DNA of 64,000 bases from Anas platyrhynchos (GCF_047663525.1 NC_092590.1:6468001-6532000), one strand, 5' to 3'; shown: positions 15,001 through 29,673, counted from the stretch's first letter. Numbers and translations are program-made. Notes: a model not told the origin generated them from the sequence alone.

Positions 15001-18000
15001 AGTCATCAGGCCAGTCTATTATTAATCTCCAAAAACCCTATTATGCTGTTGCTCAGCATTTCTTTTCCTATGACTGAAATGAATTTTTAAGTCTAAAAAA
15101 AATTTTGGAAAAAAAAATCCAGGATGCAATACACCCGAACTTCCATGGAGAACTTACGGGGAAGAGGCATCTATGCTGCATTACTGCTGCCTACGGCTGA
15201 TGCCACAGTAAAGCTCCACGTCAAAAGCCCCAGCAGGCACTAATCCAATGGAAGCTCAGTGGGACAGCGGGCAGAGTAGGAGCTGGAAACCTCTGCTGCT
15301 TCTGACTGCAGTGAAGGACTGATCCTCCACAAAGCTACCATGAGCTTGTGTTAGCAGGGACCCCGGTTTCATCAAGTGCAGCTAACAACGCAAAGCCTTG
15401 ACAGGGACTTCTCATGCTTTTGAATCCATTGGTGCATCTGGCTGACACCTGAAAAAAGACTAGAAAGCCACAAAGCCGAGCCCAGGCAGCAAGGAAGCCT
15501 TAGCTGGTTGAACCACAGAGTGCTGAATGGGGGAAATGTGGGGGAAAAAGCACCACACAGCACTCTGGGCTGCCTGGTGGGATGTGCCACCGTACCCAGG
15601 CAACCCAAAGAACCCAAGGACCCCATCAGAAGCACACGCTAAGAGACAGACACCTCCTTCCCCACCCCAAGGACTCCCCAGCCTGCCAGGTGCAGTAATC
15701 TCGCAGAGCCCTCCAGAAGATGCTACGAGCAAGGTCAGAGACCTGGCGAGGTGAAGGCCATTAGCCTACGCTATGCGATAGCAGAGTTCAGGCACAGGTG
15801 CCAAGACCAGGAACAAATAAATTAGCTGCCAGGAGCAGTGCTGGTCTGGGTGATAAGAGGTTATCACCCATTAGCACATGCTGAGCAAACTATTTCATGT
15901 CACAGAAATAGAGCATCGATTGATTTCCTATGGTGCCCAAACATCGACTTACCAAGTCTTAAGAACGCATCCAAAACTTGTCAGACAAAATACTTCTATA
16001 TAGATTTCATCCACATTTGCTTTACTAAATATAGATTTTCTTCTTAGAGCTGAACAAACTGAGAGGGAACTAGCAGCCACTGGAGAAGACAGCAGCTTTG
16101 CAGAGGTACCTCAAAGTGTCTGTACTCGGCTCCTCTTGTTCATCACTAACCTACTTACCCAACTGCCGATGTAAGAACTGTAACACTTTCCCCCTTTACA
16201 CTTTTGGGGTCACAGAAACTTAAGATCCTGTTTTTCTTGCCTCTTTTTCTCCATTTGCATCCTTAGAACCTCAATTACTATAGATGAACTCCCGGAAATC
16301 AAGGCTGTTAGTTTTTGTTTGCTTTAAACCAACCCTCATTCTGGACAGCAATGGAAAAACCTTCCATGCTCATGAATAAGTCGCTGGCTACTCCAGGAAT
16401 TTGTGGACCTTCTCGAAATTTCAAGAGTCTTAATTTCCAAGATGGGTAATTAACTTGTAGTCAGTTTATTACTACTTATTGCAATCAAAAGCACAAAGCA
16501 AGAAGTTCAAAGTATAAAACAAGCCTACTGCTCCAGCAAGCAACCCACTGTGACAGATAACACAAAGCGAGAGTTTGGTGAACACAAGTTTTCCCCTGTA
16601 GCGGTGAGATCAGGCACCTAGCAGCTGAGCATGTTCCTGCAAAGTGAACCAAGCAACGAGCACTTGCAGCAGGAATCTGGACTCCTGCTCTGAAGGTCTC
16701 CCTAGACTCACATACAGAAACGCATAAGAAAGCCTCACCTGGCAACTCGAACAGACTGCTCCAAAGCTTCCCACATTGGAGTTACACTTTGCTGAGGTCA
16801 GGTTCTGACCCAGCAGGGGCAGGTGGAAGAGCTTATTTCCCATTACTTCCAGCACGTTACAGCCCTCAGGAGCAGCCCATTTTGCTTTCTGTGGCGCCTG
16901 CAGAGGGTTTTGCTAACACACACTCACTTAGGGGGTAAAAATAGGACTGCAGTGACATCTTTCCATCAATTATTGTCACCTGGAAAATCATGTGTGCTCC
17001 CGGCCCCTGGTGAGTGACCAAGTCAGAAAAGCTCAGGCCAGGAAGAGGAGAGTCAGCCCTAGTTTCAGGGTTTCAAGCGTGCACTGATGTCATTCATACC
17101 ACAGAGTCCTAAAATTGCTGGGACATCCACCTCGAAGTGCCAGCCAGCCAGCAGACAGCACGGAGCACATACCAAGGCAGCAGTGAGGCCAGCAATAACT
17201 CAAGGTAGAGCACTTCCAGTATAAATCTGCCTGCTACAGAAATAATGCTCATAAACAGCCTCGTTAAAGGCCAGGTTCAGGTTCAATAAGCTATTTATAT
17301 GAAATCCAAGACTAAATTATTAGTGACATGATCTAGAACTAAAAATCCCTGAAGTTTACAGTGCTACAGGAGTGGGAGATGTGGCACGTGATGCCCCCGT
17401 CTGCTGCCCCGGGCAAACCCACAGGCTTTGGCTTCTGTGCACCGACCAGCTGCTGCTCGCGGCAGGAGCTAAAATATCATCTTGAATCGAGGCCAGGAGA
17501 TCAGCGGCTAGCCAGAGCAAGTTCAAGTTCCCAGAAAGCCCTTGCACAGTCACGAGAGGATCCTCCTCATGTCAGAGCCCTGCCCCTCTCTCTGCCAGCT
17601 CCAGCGCCAGCCATGAGTCCACACAGGGCACACATGAGAGGGAGCCGCGGCCACAGCCACCCACAGCTGCTGGAAGCAAACCGGCATTCCTGAGAGCAGC
17701 AGCAGCAGCTGAGGGTCACAGATGACCAAGTGCTGGCAGCCATTCCACAGCAGCAGGAGGAGGGAAAGCTAGATTTTTAGAGAGATAAAATAATAAACAG
17801 AAACGTCTCAGAGGACCCGTGGAGCTGCAGCGCATGAAATAGCACGCAGAAGATTCGTCAGAGGAGTTTTGGTTGTGAGAGCTCAAGGCCAGCTACTACT
17901 AAGAAACATAAAAAAATAAAGTTTCTTCAGAGTTCATTTTCTTCTCTTGGAGGTGTGTGTTGGGGGAAGGCAGAGTGCTGAGTGGGAGGCATTTTTAATG

Positions 18001-19223
18001 CAAGAAGTTTGGGTGCACAGGAGTTATGAAATGGAAACTGCCCTCAGCTGAGGGCAAGGATATAGTTAGGTACATATGCTGGACTTTTAAAAAGCAATGA
18101 ATAAAAATGAAACCACAACAATTACTCTTCTCGTGTAAGCTACCTAAATAATGCTGGACACCCTCCATCTTTTCAGAAGTAGGCTCAAAACAATACTTCA
18201 CCATTAGAGCTAATATAAGCAACAACATCATTCACAGCACAGCTTTATTAGTTGAATCCACCCTCTTTGAATGCTCTAAACACATTCCCATCCATCGGAT
18301 GCTTGGTAACAACCCACAAGATAAACATTTTCCAACACACAGCTTAAGTCAAGACCTCTCACACCTTTTACTGCCTTTCATATATGCCTTGATACTTTGT
18401 CACATCAATTTGTGCCACGCATCCCACACAGAGCCATTGTTCTCAAGACAGTCACACAAACACATTCGTGCACCACGTTAACGTTTAACTTGCTTTGCAA
18501 AGAACAATCACCACAGAGATCAAAAGCTTTGTCATTTAGTCTATTATGAAATAAATCTACCACTTATATGCAAGTCATGACCTTCAAGGCCTTTAGAATA
18601 AGCAATACTGAACATGATGCCTGATGCAAGGATTTCAGCAGAACTAACTGGGCATCTGGAGACAACAGGATATTAAAGGCAATCGTAGTTATGTCGTCAG
18701 CAGGTCAGCACAGAAACCCACTGCTCCCAGGGCAGGAGATGTGTGAGCTCTGCAAGAGGACAGTCACCCTGTGTATCCCTCCTCCCTGGAGGCATCATCT
18801 TAACACAGCCAGAGTACCTCAATTAATAAAGCAATTTATAAATAAAGCTTAGATTAAGAAAGGGATGCATCTCGTTAAGATTTCTTACCACTTTTCAGAA
18901 ACCACAAGCCTTAAAACCAAGAACTCATAACTTCTGGAGGTTTGCCTTGGTTATCAATGGTTATCAACAGCATTGAAAGAGAACTCCTGAAAGTGGGAGG
19001 TCAGTAGTCTGATCTGCTGTAGCTGCCATTTTATACACATCACTGGAGCTGAACACTAAGAGTTAATAAGGCAAACGCTTTTCCAAAATGCTTTGCAGGG
19101 GTTTTAGATGAATGAATGAATCCTTGTTGTATAAACAAAGATTCCTTTAATATAGCAAGTCTCAAGTAACTGCCCCATTACATATTGTACTCTTAGTACT
19201 CTATAGAAGCAACACAGTTCTGC

Positions 19224-19241
19224 AAAAAAAAAAAAAAAAAA
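19224..19241 (+). repeat. A tract of 18 nt
   Basis: Homopolymer in the gene-free left part. Confidence 0.85.
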
Positions 19242-22200
19242 CTTAAAAACTAGACAACCAAAAAAATAAAAACTATGATGTACAGCACAATCATCTGCTG
19301 TCTCTGCTTGTAAGTACTATGCAGTCCCACAGCTCAATGCAGTCTTTTTTTTTTCCCCATGTATATCACAGCTGATTCCCCACGACTAGAGCTTTAACTC
19401 AATTCAATCTAGAAATGCAGAGCACTTGCACATAAGTAATAACAGCAGCTATTTCACAGACCAAGAGAAAATAGATACAAACATTGTTCTAGGATACTAT
19501 TAGTCAACTTACCAGAAGCACCTTTATAAACAGTATTCCCCAAAGCTCCTAGGGTTTTAATTTTGAGTTCTGAGGCAGGGGAAGAGTAGAGTGTGACTCT
19601 GACATGGTTGCCATAATCTCATTAGCAAAGCCAACATACTGCTGCTGTTGCCTGTCTACTGCGGATTTAGTAACCACTAGCTGAGATTGCACATGCAGTG
19701 AATTGTCAGAAGAATGTCAGGACATTAAGCACTGCACATTAATCATACTACTTTAAAATTATGATCAGAAAAAGGAGTATTTTTTGTTAAAGTGAAAGAG
19801 AAATTTCACTTCATAACTCATTTTTGGTTCTGAAAAATCTGCAGCATTGCACATTTAACTCATTTTCTATAAGGTATTACTCCTAACACTTTCAGTGAAT
19901 GATGTGCAGCTTTCAGTACAAAAGCTCTCTGACAGAAGCCTTAGCAGACCACTTCAGCCAGATGCCCACTTACGTAGTTCAGAAAGAAAAAAAAGCCTTC
20001 ATGTCAACAATGGATTCCTAATACAACTTGTTCCCCCCTGCATGTTCATAATACTACAGAGTAATGAATAGCAGTTTCTAACTCCTCCCCACTACCTCAG
20101 CCTTCACTTTTTTTTTTAATGCAACTGAAGAGTGCATATTGTGGTTATATCTTGAAGCCTACACCCTGCTAGGTAAGAGAGTTGATTCTAAATTTCCAGC
20201 TTACTCACCACCCCAGCAAGGACAATAACGCCTTTAAACAAGAGAAAGGAGAAGGAAGAGGGAGGAACAAACACACACAAAAAAAAAAGGACATATGAGA
20301 GCAGAACATATTGTGTTTTGTGTTTAGTGAAGTGTCTTCCCCACTCAGGCAGTCAGTCCTTTATTGATGGTTAACTAGGAAGCTACTAAAAGCCATTTGC
20401 CAATTACTGTTTTTAAACACAGAAAAGATCTCTCTCAATAGAAGCATGTACCAACAGATGGACAGGAGGCCCAACACTAGAGTACTCTAATCACCAGCAG
20501 AGCATATTCTCCATTCAAGGAGCACGATCTCAGCGACTATAGGTTGAGATAGACGCATTAGAGCAAACTCAGATACCAAGATTATTTCCCCGTTGCTATA
20601 TTACCAGCCTTTTCATTCATCACGCCATAGAGCGATATCACGTACAGGGCTGTATCACAAGGTGGCACAATAGCAGAACGGTGACTCAAGTCAAGTGGAG
20701 CTGTTGTGGTTTCTGGCAGGAACGCCGTCTGAAGGCAGCCTGACCGTGCCCAGGGAAGGCTGTACGGCTGCTGGCAGGGTGGATAGCAGCAGCTCCAAGG
20801 AAGATGTATAAGCCCCCTGCCCCAAGGCACACCCACACAGAGACAACCAGAAACTGGCAGAGCCTCAGAGACTACCCTAGAAGAGGTTCCTGTGGCAGTG
20901 CCACACAAGTCCTTTCAACATAAAATCCAGAATCCCCCATGAAGGCAGCCTCTCAATAATAACTTCATAACAAATCCGAAATACAATGTGTTCACCATGA
21001 CTTTGATATTCTACACTAAATGCTACTATTACTTTACAAAAAATACTCTTAGTAGGGGACAGAGAGGCAAAGATTAAGAGCCCCAAGTCATGCTTCCATG
21101 AGACACATCATACATAGCACAGAAGGGCTTACAAGGAGGCCATTTGTTTGGCTTCCACATTGTAATTGTTACACAGCACTATTCCTTCAATCTTTAATTG
21201 CCAGCTTATTGAGCAAATCCTCCTGGAAACACAAGGCATGCAGAAACAGCATTTTCTAGAGCATGCTGTAGAAAATATTAGCTTGAACTCCTGCCCCAGC
21301 ACAGCCCAACCTGAGGGAGCAGGCCAGGCCCTCACCACAAAATGGCGGGAGCACTACAAGAAGGCTCCCGGCCCCCTCAGCAAGGAGAGCCCCCATGGGC
21401 TCCCCTCACGTTCAAAACCTAACACAGACAGCTAAACCTCAGCCTCCAGTAAAACCACCACACACAAATCTTATAAGGGAGGGAAATCTCCAGAAGAAAA
21501 CCAAGTTTCTCTCAAACGCTCTCCTCTTCTCATGGGATATATACGCATAAATAAGCGAGCACACAGAGAAACTTCAGAAATCAAAAGAATAACTCTAATA
21601 CCAACACATCCCTTAAGCAGTTGCATTGAAAGGAATATAAACCACTACCTCTGTGATTGTCCACCAGCAACAAACCTAAAACAGCCTCACCTTTAGCGAT
21701 GATAGAGCTCTGCTGAGGTAATGCAAACTTCTTCAAAGTCTTCTCCTACAGGCTGCTTCTAGCACCTTCTCGGTGGCTGCCCAGTAAGCGACCAGCTGGG
21801 TAAGTTACAGGATCTGAGTGTAATAGCCCTGCTTCAAAATTAGTACCAGCTGCCTGTGTTATCATGGCCCTCAAGCAGGCTCCTTGGCTGGAGCCATACC
21901 ACAGGTGTGCCCACAAGGCTGCTAGCAGGTGTGAGGGCTGAGGCACCGGGCCACGCCAACAAAAAAAGCAGTAAAAGACTGATAAGTTTAAGGAAATCCT
22001 TTCCCTGAGACTTCAGGAGGGATAATTCTCCTCACAGTTAGCTGTTCTCCTGCACAATCACTAGTCTCTCCTCACATCCCTAAATGCCACCAAGGGCTGC
22101 CCAGCAAGCCTTCAGATCCAGCCAGGGTCTCCCAGCCCCTGGGTGTCTCCCCCCAGGGGTGCCCTGCCCTAGAAGCCCTCTCTCAGTGTCTCTGTCTGGT

Positions 22201-25200
22201 TGTGCTTCACTTGCTTTGCTTATCAAGTGAAAAACTGCAGTGGGGCTAAGCAGCAAGCAGCCTTTGGCTCTGGTGCTCCAGCTTTGTGTCCCAGCCCCTG
22301 CAGACCTGCAGCCAGGCACCTCAGGGGGGTCTCCACCAGGATGTTTTGTCCATTTAATAAATACAAACTCATCCAATTTTATCTTTATATGCCCAGGAGC
22401 AAGCCATAATACTTGAACAACAACTTACCTATTTTCCTTCCCACCTGACTTAGATATCCCCTGATACTACACATACATCACAGCACCTGACAGTATTTAC
22501 TAAATTAGGCTGTGAATATATTTAATACTCATTGACAGAATCTATGCTTGGACTTAATTTACCTTTTTTCAACTCTTCTACACTCTTCCATAAACTAAGA
22601 AAAGGCCAGACTGGAACAGGAATGGATTTGAACACTTTAATTCTTCCCTTTATAGCAAGCTAGAAATGCTAGCTCAGGCTAAACGGGTTTTCATGACAGT
22701 GATAAATCTTTGTACTTGGTTTCTGCATAAATTGGGACCATTCATTGTAGTTCCCTCACTCCAGAGTCTCCTATATGATCAAAAGGACTTATTAATACTG
22801 CTAATTTTTGGGATTGCAGAGTGCTCCTTTGACTAAAATTAATCAATCTGCAGTCATGGTATTTCATAGGCTCTACTTTGCAGCTATCATATGTCATGAA
22901 CACAGAACTAAATATAAAGCATTTGCTGTAATTTTGCACATAGAAGATTTTTATCATGGAGAATGTTTGCTGCATTTTTTAAAAAACTCCAGTATCTCTG
23001 TTGCCTGCCTCAAGACTCAATTGCGTTCAGGTGACTGAAGCATAAATGCTGAGCTGAACTGTAAGCAGCAGGCTAACCTTTGAGCTACATTTACTTTTGG
23101 AAAGTATCCCTCTTAGCCTTTATCTACACCATCAGCTCTAGGCAGTGCCAGGAATTAGTGTGGTTGTACTTCCCATCCATCCTCCCTGGTATGTGCTTTG
23201 TGTGCAATGCATTGCAACATACCCTTTCGAAGCATCATCATTTGTGATTCCTTAACTGACTGCTACAGAAAGCAAGCATTTAAAAATAACTCCTCTCCCT
23301 TATGTACACGCTCTTCTCCTTCAGGGATTAGATAATCTTCACGCCGCCCAACCATATGCCAAGGCCCAGCCCCTAGGTAACAGGAAAAATTTGAAGGGGT
23401 GAAAACCTGGAGCTGGAGCTGTACCTTTAATTTCTGCTTGCAAATTCCCTTCACGTTTGGCTGGGAAGCAAGCTTTCAAAAATTACCGTTTCCTGTTTTT
23501 TGATTGTGGGCGTTAAAAAAATAAAAAAAATAATGGCAGTGTGGTGGAAATATGTTTGTTATCCTACAGTGTGTTATCATATATTGCAATTCCATTTCTA
23601 GGACCACTTAAGCCACGTTCTCCAGAGACTGAATCAGTGTAAAGGACAGACGGGGAAGGGGACAGAATTAACACTGCACAGTCCTTAATTCTATTAGCTT
23701 GTAACTACTGAGTGTTTGACTTTGCAACCTAAATAACATTGCAGCATAGTAATTTTTGTATGTAATCTAGGCACATGTAGTCATTTATGCACTAACCATA
23801 ATTACGGTTTCTTACATTAGCCTATATCTATTATGTAACAGGTTCATTATGCGTTATGTTTCATCATTTAAAATCAGTGAGAAGCCATTTTCTAGCGCAT
23901 TTTTTCATTCGATATGGCATCTACAGTTCACAGAAATAAAAATGTTCATTTTGGTAGCTGTTCTCTTTACTCAGTGCCGTGATGCCTAAGCAAGCATTTC
24001 ACTACGCTGGTTTTCAAGTCATTCAGGTTTTGAAAAAATGACTTCTAATCCTTAATAGTAGCAGAAGGTAAGATTAAAAATAAGTTGGAATCAAATTAAA
24101 ATCCAAAGAATCCTTGATAATGATGAATTCAAACCAATCTAATTTTTGACATTATGGAACTAGGCTCCACGCCAGCAAAGAGGTGAAGGGAAACGACATA
24201 ATATTCAAGGCAAAGCTACAACAAGGGTGGGCTGGTAGGAGCATCAACTCAAACTAGCCATGGAAGAGAAGCTTCAGGTATCCTCAAATGCCACTGTTAG
24301 GATGTCCTGCAGCAGGAAAGCCCTGGGGAATGGGGTAAAGAGCACTGGGCTAGAAAAGGCAGCACCAAGTAATATGTAAGTACAAGTAGTACAAATGGTC
24401 CAGAAGATCACCTCTGCCATTGCAGTGGCATACAAGCTTTCAGGAAGGATAGTTTTTTTCTCCTTCACAAGAGCAAAATATAAAAAGGGACAGGAGAGTT
24501 GCAGGGAGAAACTCCTTGAGAAAAGCAAGCAAAAAGAAAACCAGTTCTTGCAGTCCCCCACACCAACTGGAATGCTCCCGGTAACAGATTTTTGTCAGCC
24601 CCTAGGTGGAGACCTCATACCGATCAGACCACATCTGTTAGATTTTAGGTAACCCGCCAGGCTGCAAAGCGGTGTCATTTCAGCAGAGAGATGCTCTGCT
24701 GCTGCTGCTGCATCCAAGAGTCATGTTTGGCACAGCACACGAGGCCAGACACACTTCTTATTTTCACCAGCCTCACCCACATCTGGCTCTCCCAGTTCTA
24801 GTACCGAGGTACTGGGTAAAATCTGAAGATCTCGTATTCCCCTCTCTTGAGCATTCAAACGAATTTATTGCTCTCACTGATTTGCAGTACAGGACGATTT
24901 TGCCATGGAGAAACAGAACGACAGCTCTGCTCTGCATCCTCCCACGTCCACAGCAGCACTCTTTGCCTGAACACCATGGTGGATCCTTTCTCTTTGGTTC
25001 TCGCTCCAAGATGAGTTTGGCACCTGTGAATGCTTACATCCTTTGAACATTTTTGGATCGCCAAATACATCCAGCCATATTTGGGAAAAAGAGGGTTTGT
25101 ATGGGAAGAAAGAGGACTTCCATTTCCAGGCATTACTTTACAGGCAGTTCTTTTCCCAAGAGAGAATTATAAGGAATAAAGGGATTTCAGGGGATCAATA

Positions 25201-28200
25201 AAGGCATTGGGAAAATTACCATGTTACTGCTATGTATTGCTTGACAATAAGTAATTTTGACTGAGATGAGATAAATCACAATAAAAGACACTCCTTCACC
25301 TTTTCTTTTAATACCAAACACTGCATTAAGATCAGTGATCTTAATGCTCAGTGATGAGCATTCATATTCAGAGGCACACAGGATAGCAGTACCTAGGTGC
25401 CATGGCAGGTAACACGGGTGGGACACCTACCGCAGGAGATCTGGTCTTTGAAATAGGACCCCAAAACGGTCTGAGGGTTACTTACTGCAGTGGGAAACCC
25501 AGTTTCAGTCTCTTATGCCAAACAAGGCAGAAAATGAGTTTACAGCTGAGTGTCTCACAGTCCAGGCAGATGGACTTCTAAAGCACTTCTCTCCATTTCA
25601 CAAAAAAAAAAAAAAATGTTGAAGTTTGTCCTGATGTGGGGCAGCAGAATAACCCAAACCTTCACAAAACTGCAAAACTGCTTCTTGCCCAACTCTACCA
25701 TTGGTTTTATTTCTCTTGCTGACATGTTCTTGTTTCTAAGATATCTGTATGGTGAACTGTTTGCACGATACAATATATTTGGGTATCCCTGCCTCACATT
25801 TTTTCACTTTCTGCTTTAGAATGCAGCCAAGTCACTGGACATGATGCAGTCCTTCAAGGCATCTACAGCATTAGCGAGAGGATCTTCTGTTTCTTGTAGC
25901 AAAGGTGTTGGATTCTTCACTAAATCATACCGTGTTGTTTAATTCAGTACTCACAAGCTCTAGTATTGTCGGCCTATTTTCCTTTAGCAATATATATACT
26001 CAGCTCAAATCCAAAGCACTAAACAACCTTAGTTTTATGTTACCCTATAAACAGAAGAATTATTACTATACATATTTTCTGACAACAAGCTAGGTAGCTT
26101 GCAATTTGAACTGATTAAAAATATTTCCTAGGAAACAGAAAACAGTAAAAGTGTTTTTTTTTGTGTGTGTGCGTATGTTTTTTTTTAACACCAGTTTGCT
26201 TTATTTTAGTCACAGAAACACTTAGATAAAATCTTAGCTCCAAATAGGATTCCCTGGTGATACATTTGTGGTGGCTGAGGAGGGCAGTCTGTGGCAGTTC
26301 TGGGGTCCAGGCACTGGAAGAGCTTCCACAGTCTGGAAGAAGGGACCTGTCTGCCAAATGGGCAAGGGGAGACACACAAAAGGGTTAATTTAATCACATC
26401 CAAGTGACAACATCAGCCCAAAATCCCAGTCTTCCCCTTCAGAATTAATTTGGTTGGTTTGTTTCTTCTACAGACCGTGTGTTCTGATGCAAGACACTTT
26501 ATACTTGGTTTTAAAACGATGTATTTATTAATATGGTTGTATTTTTTAGCGTGAGGATAAGTGTTTAAATTTTCTTCTGACAACAGAATTAAAGCCTTGG
26601 CAACCAGAAAGAAAAAAAATGGAATTAACTCGTGTGATGACTAATGAGAGAAACAACATACATTCTATTCCAAACACTGCGCTCTCCAATGATGTAATTT
26701 ACACTGTCTTTGCTCCTTTTGTTCAGGACGTTCCTAAGCTTGACATGATACATTTCAGTAGTATCTGACTGCAATGTTTGACTCAGCAAGGTGTACTTTA
26801 AGCACAATCTAAGTGCTACAACTCATGTGTTTAAGCTCCTGCTGAAACAGGCTCACAGATGCAAATAATGGCCTCAGTTCTGGAAGCAAACCCAGATGGA
26901 TCTTTAACATAAAGGTGAGATTCAAAGGTCTCTCAAATTGATTGAGAGACATAGCAGAAACTGCCCAAATATAACTTGAGCTCAAACAACATCTTCAATG
27001 GCTTTTGATATCAAGCTGAAAAACAGGAGTGGCATCAAGAACTGTTGGTAGACAGTGGGAATTCAGCATGCTGTTGATTTCAGTTTTCCTGAGGGACTGT
27101 TTTGGCAACTGCACCTGGACAGAATAATGTCAGGACAATGGTTTCAAGCACCTGTATTCACCCCAGTTCTGTTTTGTAGTCTCCCAGTCCTACTCCCCTT
27201 CCCCCCTGAGGGTGTAAGAGATGTTTGGTGTAGTTGGAAGTTGGTAATGATTTATAGAAAAATTGATTGGGTTTAGCCAGTGTTGCATTCCTTACCTTGG
27301 TCTTGAGTGGCTTTGTTTATTTATTCATGTACTTTTAAAATTCCTGTGAAGGTCATCCAATAAGTCCTATGTACGTTGCCTTATTGAAGAGTACAAATTC
27401 AACTAAAGACCAGACCCTGTTACAGCCATAGTTCTGAAACATGACTGCTGAGTGATTTCTTTCTAAACATAATTAACAATAATTCTAAATATACAGTGGA
27501 CAAAATGCATAGGAGGACAGTAAAGCAGCTGAATAAGTCAAATCTTTTCATGGGTGATTTCCACTTACTAATTTGGGATATCACATTGTCATTTCATTCT
27601 GCGTAAAACGAGTAATGTCATGAAAAGACAATCCATAATGCTAGAAATTGCTAGAGTGGAGAGCAGAAACCATCCCACTTCGCTCGTTTCTGACTGCTCA
27701 CACCACGACTGCTGGACCACCTCTCCGAGGGCCCGGCTTTCTGTGGGCTGCAAGTCGCATGCAAGGCGTGCCGCTGTCCCCCTGCACATCTTATTTCCAT
27801 ACTGCCTTCCCCATAAAGCCAACTGTCCTCACATTTGGAACCACCCAGCTGAAAGCAGCTGCTTGGTCTAGCAGGGCTTCACTTCCCTTCATCTTCATCA
27901 GCAGCGAGTGGCGAGTGCTTGTTAATTATGGCTGTTGACAGTGATAACCTCTCGCTGCCAAAATAGGTCACTGGGAGCCCGGTGTTTCCCCTGCTGTAAT
28001 GACCCAGAGCTGTCTGGAGAGCAGAGGGTTTGAGATGGGTGGGATCATGGCAAAAAGTGAGCCGTCACCGAGCGTCTCGGTCACTGCCTGGCGTGATACC
28101 ATGGTCCAGCAAACGCACCGAATAAACCTATGTGCCAGCAAAGGCAGCTTTCATGGGGCTGCCCGGTGCCTGGGGCTTCTTCATGGCCAGGCCTTTCTCT

Positions 28201-29157
28201 GCTCCCTACCTGCAACTGCTTTTTGCCACCCAGCGCTAGTCACCTCTCCTGCTGGTACCGCTGGCTGCCCTGAGGAAAGCTTGCCAGCGGACAGGAGAGA
28301 GCCCTATTCATTTATCTCTCTCCTAATGCCAAGCTGCTAAAATCAGGACACTTTTTTCCTCCGGTTCCCAGCTGGGGAGGGATGAGCAAGTGCCAAAATA
28401 CTTGGGGGCGAGGGATAGAGGCTGTTCTGGTGTTTCCAGCCGGGACCAGCCGTGTCTTGAAAACTGATGCCAAAGCCATTTTGCTCAAGGTACCCAGCTC
28501 AAGCTTCCAGCGTGTGACGGGGCCAACAAGTTGGGATCGTCGCCCAAACTTCCCGAAGCCCGTCTGAACGCCGAAGCCCTGCACTTCCTCACGGGCAGCA
28601 CTGCCAGCGCCTCAGCGAACGATGAAGAAACAAAAAGAACGGGGTGGCATTTACATTTGGATTTATGTTCGATGCATACGTAGCATGCTACTCTACTCAC
28701 CGGGAATCCTCCTTTTGCAACACCTTTTTATTTATTAATCCTAGCACCACAGCACGACAACCTTCGCACGAGAGAGCAAACCGACCGCCAAGGCACCGTC
28801 CCCACGCTCCCACAGCCAAGGCAAGGCTGGGTGCTGGTGGGGCACGGCCACCGGCACCCGGGGGACAGCGAGGCGGGTGCGGGTGTCAGCAGCACCCGAA
28901 ATGTAAATTAATGCAGCAGCGCTGCGAGCTGCTCGCAGGGGGTCGGAGCGGAGCGGGGGTGCTGGCAGGGTGGTGCATGGCACGGACTGCGGCGTTACTC
29001 GTGCCTCTGGGTGCACCACGAAGGGCACCTCAGTGAGGCGGTCTGGGGGGCGATTTGGCTTTTTTCTCGCGATTATTTTTTATTATTTTTATTGATGGGA
29101 GACACCAGCAGAGAACAAACGGGGCCCTCCCTCACCGCCCCCCCCCCCCTCCCCCGC

Positions 29158-29245
29158 GGGGGGTCCCCCCCTCAGGGCGGCCATTCCGGGCTCCCCCCTG
29201 GGGGCGGCCATTACCTTGCGGGGTCCCCCCTCGGGGCAGCCCCCA
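29158..29245 (+). repeat. Imperfect tandem repeat of about 30 bp in the CpG island
   Basis: Blocks of the form GGGGTCCCCCC followed by GGGCGGCCATT are repeated about three times. Each of the first two carries a GGCCATT motif and the third is diverged (GGGGCAGCC). They lie just downstream, in the minus-strand sense, of the candidate first exon. Confidence 0.5.
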
Positions 29246-29319
29246 GCTCCCCCCCAGCCCCCGGGGCAGCCGGAGGGGGCCGCTCCCCGCCGCCCTCGCC
29301 CCCCGCCCCGCGCACCCAC

Positions 29320-29391
29320 CTGGCGAAGGCGCGGCGGGCCGGCGGGGGGCGAGGTGCCGCCTCCCGGCGCGGGGGACGCGGGGGCGGCCAT
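29320..29391 (-). CDS. Candidate first coding exon, possibly an alternative ANK2 start
   Basis: On the minus strand in the middle of a CpG island, an ATG in strong context (GAGAAGATGGCC, 29,391-29,389) opens 24 codons. The peptide begins MAAPASPAPGGG and ends RLRQ. It runs into a consensus donor CGCCAG|gtgggt at phase 0. The ATG overlaps a YY1-type motif (AAGATGGCCG), common at vertebrate first exons. In mammals the neighbour on this side of LARP7, in the same orientation, is ANK2, and its alternative first exons also end at phase 0 after Gln (MTTMLQ type). The peptide itself matches nothing I recognise. The frame stays open upstream to about 29,772, so the start is not certain. It could also be a lncRNA exon. 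Confidence 0.35.
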
Positions 29392-29622
29392 CTTCTCGCC
29401 CCGCGGCTCCTTCCCGCCCGGCGCCCGCCTCTCCTCAGCTCCCCGCGGCCGCCACCATGCCCCGGGGGGCTCCCTCCGCCGCGGGGGTGACCTTGCCGGG
29501 GACGGTGCCGGCGGCTCCGGGCTCGCCGCCCGCCCGGGCCCCGCGGGGGATGCGGGAGGGAGAGGGGTGGGTGCCGCCGGGGGGTGGGGGGGGGACGGCG
29601 CGGCGGGGTGCCCGCAGCCGGC

Positions 29623-29673
29623 GGAGGAGGAGGAGGAGGAGATGGAGGAGGAGGAGGAGGAGGAGGAGGAGGC
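29623..29673 (+). repeat. GGA trinucleotide repeat
   Basis: About 16 GGA units, interrupted once by GAT. On the minus strand this is a pyrimidine-rich CCT tract upstream of the candidate first exon. It is the cause of long Glu, Pro or Ser open frames here that are not evidence of genes. Confidence 0.85.

Larger units (their letters stand above)
4320..29080. other. No gene recognised (intergenic or intronic)
   Basis: About 25 kb of mostly AT-balanced sequence with simple repeats and homopolymers only. No ankyrin-repeat exon, no tRNA and no intact CR1-type retroelement were recognised. If the two flanking CpG islands are alternative ANK2 promoters, this is ANK2 5' intron. That is inference. 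Confidence 0.55.

Noticed and set aside
24672..25046. 124-codon open frame in the left part
   Set aside because: No recognised family, no plausible promoter or exon partners, and composition like its surroundings.
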